Positions 5,738 to 7,526 of a stretch of 7,526 bases of DNA are shown here, piece by piece (position 1 is the stretch's first letter; every line of letters begins with the position of its first letter). The notes under the pieces are model-generated. The model saw only the letters and a program-made list of their open reading frames with translations. It was not told where the DNA came from and ran no database searches. Source of the stretch: an uncultured Verrucomicrobiota bacterium. Its GTDB lineage: Bacteria > Verrucomicrobiota > Kiritimatiellia > RFP12 > UBA1067. The position numbers and the translations under genes are program-made. The stretch spans positions 1-7,526 of the forward strand of contig CAMOHV010000050.1 of the NCBI GenBank assembly GCA_946615275.1. Direction: 5' to 3'.

Positions 5738-7526
5738 ATGGGAAACAGAGCATTGCATTGCACGGAGGCGGGGGCTTTCGCGATAGCGGCGGTCTCGTGC
5801 TTCGTCATCCACGGAGCTGAGCTGGACCTGGCGTCGTTCTCGCCGGGCGACGACGTCATGGTCGGCGCCGGCGAAGCGCTTGCGGTGGCCGATGCCGGCA
5901 TGGCGGCCGTCAACGCCTTCAACTCCTTCACCGTCGAGTCCGGCGGCGTCGTGACGTTCAACCTCGCGGACGATGCCGATCTCGCGTGCGTGTTCACGAA
6001 CAGGGGCACGGTCGTCAAGAAGGGCGCGGGCGCGCTCAAGCTGGCGAACCAGGGCATGAGAGCGACGATGGGGAACGGCGCCCTCGAAATAGAGGAAGGC
6101 GCGCTGTGGTGCCCGCAGGACTACGCGGCGTCGGTAGATTTCAACCTCGGCAAGGTGACGGTGGCCTCGAACGGGACGTTCGTGACCGCGAAGTCGCTCG
6201 CCTCCGACTCCGCCTGCAACACGATCATCGGAGGCGGCCTCTGGGGCGACGGCGTGGTGACGAACGTCTCGACCCAAGGCGGCTGCCAGCTGCGCGTGCA
6301 GAACGTGGGCCTCGAGCCGTGCGTTTTCGGCGGGCGGATCGCGGGCCGCGGAATAAGGTGGTATTCGGGCGGCAACGTGCGCCTTACCGGGACGAACTCC
6401 AACTTCAGCGGCTCCATGCAGCTCTGGAGCGGCTACAACCAATTCGACAGGCGCGGCGTTACAGGCCTCGTGAAGATCGGCAACAAGAACGAGGCCAGCT
6501 CTGCCGGGCTGAACGGTTCGCTGGCCTCCCGCGAGCACGGCGCCTGCTTCCTCTATCTCGGCGAAGGGGAGACGACCGACAAGGACTATGGCTACTACAA
6601 CAACCAGAACAACGACGGCATGCACATGTGGGACGCCGGGGCGCGCGGCGGCGTCACGTTCACCGGAAACTGGAAGCACGGGACGGCGTCTGGCACTCGC
6701 GCCGAGCGGCTCGTCCTCACCGGCTCCAACACGGCGCCGTGCGTCGTCTCGGGCTCGTGGAACGGCGACGATTCGGCGCCTACTTACGTCATCAAGCGCG
6801 GAACGGGCACGTGGACGCTCGCCGACAACTCCGAGCGCATGTTCAAGGGCGGCGTGGCCGTTGAGGAGGGCACGCTGCGCTTCACGTCGATCGCCGAGAC
6901 GAACGTAGTCTGCTCCCTGGGCCTCGCAACGATGCTGCAGAGCTCGTACACGGGCGTGTACGACGAATCGAAGAACGTCGACTACGCATATCTCCTCGGC
7001 ACGGCGGCGACGCGCGGCACGATGGAGTACGCCGGAAGCTCGGGCGTGGACGTGTCGACGCGCCCGATCGCCGTGAAGGGCGAGGGCGAGCTGCGCCTCG
7101 GCGCGGAGTCGGCGGGCGCTGGATGCCGCTTCTCCGGCGCGAGCGCGCTTGCCGGCGGCGGGACGCTCGTCCTTTCTGGAGCCGAGGGCACGTTCGGCGT
7201 TCTTTCCGATGCTGCGGACGGCGCGGGCGCCCTCGGCATTGCGAAGGAGGGCAAGGGTACGTGGAGACTATGCACAGACGCCGGCATGAGCGGCCCGGTG
7301 TCCGTGAAGGAGGGCACGCTCGAGGTCGTGGGCGCGCATACGAACGACTACAGATGGTTCAAGTTCACGATCCGGGGCAACGTGTGGAGCCACACCGCCG
7401 AGAACGACCCAAACTGCTGCTTCGCAGGAGTGCGCTTCTACGGGATCGACGGGCAGCCGCTCACCGGCGTCACGAACATGGCGTTCGTGGCGGGCGCGCA
7501 GGCGAGCAGCGACAAGAACTACGGCA
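5738..7526 (+). CDS. Secreted autotransporter-associated beta-strand repeat protein, 3' end outside window
   Basis: The frame runs from ATG 5738 to the window edge with no stop, giving 596 complete residues. A signal sequence is likely at about 1-27 (hydrophobic AFAIAAVSCFVIHGA). The body is Gly-, Thr- and Val-rich beta structure with recurring units of the autotransporter-associated repeat type, K-x-G-x-G-x-x-x-L then about 20 residues then x-x-x-E-G-x-L: VVKKGAGALKL (92-102) with IEEGAL (118-123), VIKRGTGTWTL (351-361) with VEEGTLRF (375-382), and IAKEGKGTWRL (501-511) with VKEGTLEV (523-530). From about 538, YRWFKFTIRG through VRFYGIDGQPLTG resembles the discoidin-like domains found after such repeats in PVC-group proteins. 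At least 14 cysteines occur, many for this type. A surface or secreted beta-solenoid protein is likely; its ligand is unknown. The C-terminus, which would show an autotransporter barrel or a sorting signal, lies outside the window. It has its own leader and is probably transcribed separately from the cytochrome operon. Confidence 0.88.
   Translation, partial: MGNRALHCTEAGAFAIAAVSCFVIHGAELDLASFSPGDDVMVGAGEALAVADAGMAAVNAFNSFTVESGGVVTFNLADDADLACVFTNRGTVVKKGAGALKLANQGMRATMGNGALEIEEGALWCPQDYAASVDFNLGKVTVASNGTFVTAKSLASDSACNTIIGGGLWGDGVVTNVSTQGGCQLRVQNVGLEPCVFGGRIAGRGIRWYSGGNVRLTGTNSNFSGSMQLWSGYNQFDRRGVTGLVKIGNKNEASSAGLNGSLASREHGACFLYLGEGETTDKDYGYYNNQNNDGMHMWDAGARGGVTFTGNWKHGTASGTRAERLVLTGSNTAPCVVSGSWNGDDSAPTYVIKRGTGTWTLADNSERMFKGGVAVEEGTLRFTSIAETNVVCSLGLATMLQSSYTGVYDESKNVDYAYLLGTAATRGTMEYAGSSGVDVSTRPIAVKGEGELRLGAESAGAGCRFSGASALAGGGTLVLSGAEGTFGVLSDAADGAGALGIAKEGKGTWRLCTDAGMSGPVSVKEGTLEVVGAHTNDYRWFKFTIRGNVWSHTAENDPNCCFAGVRFYGIDGQPLTGVTNMAFVAGAQASSDKNYG

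Noticed and set aside
5666..6679. Open frame on the - strand (337 codons) opposite the beta-strand-repeat gene
   Set aside because: No ribosome-binding site and composition of a shadow frame. The + strand frame from 5738 has a strong ribosome-binding site, a signal peptide and recognisable repeats.
5986..6864. Open frame on the + strand (292 codons) inside the last gene
   Set aside because: Arg/Gly-rich out-of-frame translation overlapping the real frame from 5738, which stays open to the window edge.

Overview
The window is one GC-rich bacterial segment in which every supported gene lies on the + strand. Codon third positions are strongly G/C, which leaves long spurious open frames on the other strands. 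Three things point to the PVC group, most likely a Kiritimatiellota/Verrucomicrobiota-type anaerobe: a secreted protein with autotransporter-associated beta-strand repeats, an argininosuccinate lyase of the short Bacteroidota-like kind, and a paired ExbB/ExbD plus multihaem cytochrome cluster. This assignment is an inference from gene content and style, not from a marker gene.

Layout. (1) Positions 2-1135: a protein of unknown function that probably starts upstream of the window. The few residues before its first ATG look like the end of a signal peptide. (2) 1125-2492: argH, overlapping gene 1 by 11 bases. (3) 2534-3169, 3166-3597 and 3594-5510: exbB-type channel, exbD-type partner and a seven-haem c-type cytochrome with a five-helix membrane C-terminus, joined by two 4-base ATGA overlaps. 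(4) 5511-5737: non-coding. It holds a 17-bp tandem array that folds back on a diverged inverted copy, then a candidate promoter with a perfect 14-bp palindrome, a short GC-rich hairpin and a strong ribosome-binding site. (5) 5738 to the window end: the first 596 residues of a large secreted beta-strand-repeat protein, open at the 3' edge.

How they work together. Genes 1 to 5 have overlaps or a 41-base gap and no visible terminator between them, so they may be one transcript. The exbB-exbD-cytochrome trio is the tightest unit. ExbB/ExbD use the proton-motive force across the inner membrane to drive work in the periplasm or at the outer membrane. The cytochrome would pass electrons between the membrane quinone pool and periplasmic haems. 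Translational coupling of these three is the most unusual signal here. argH is a biosynthetic gene (arginine) and appears to be a passenger. The last gene is separated by the repeat hairpin and has its own leader, so it is probably a separate transcription unit making a surface or secreted protein.
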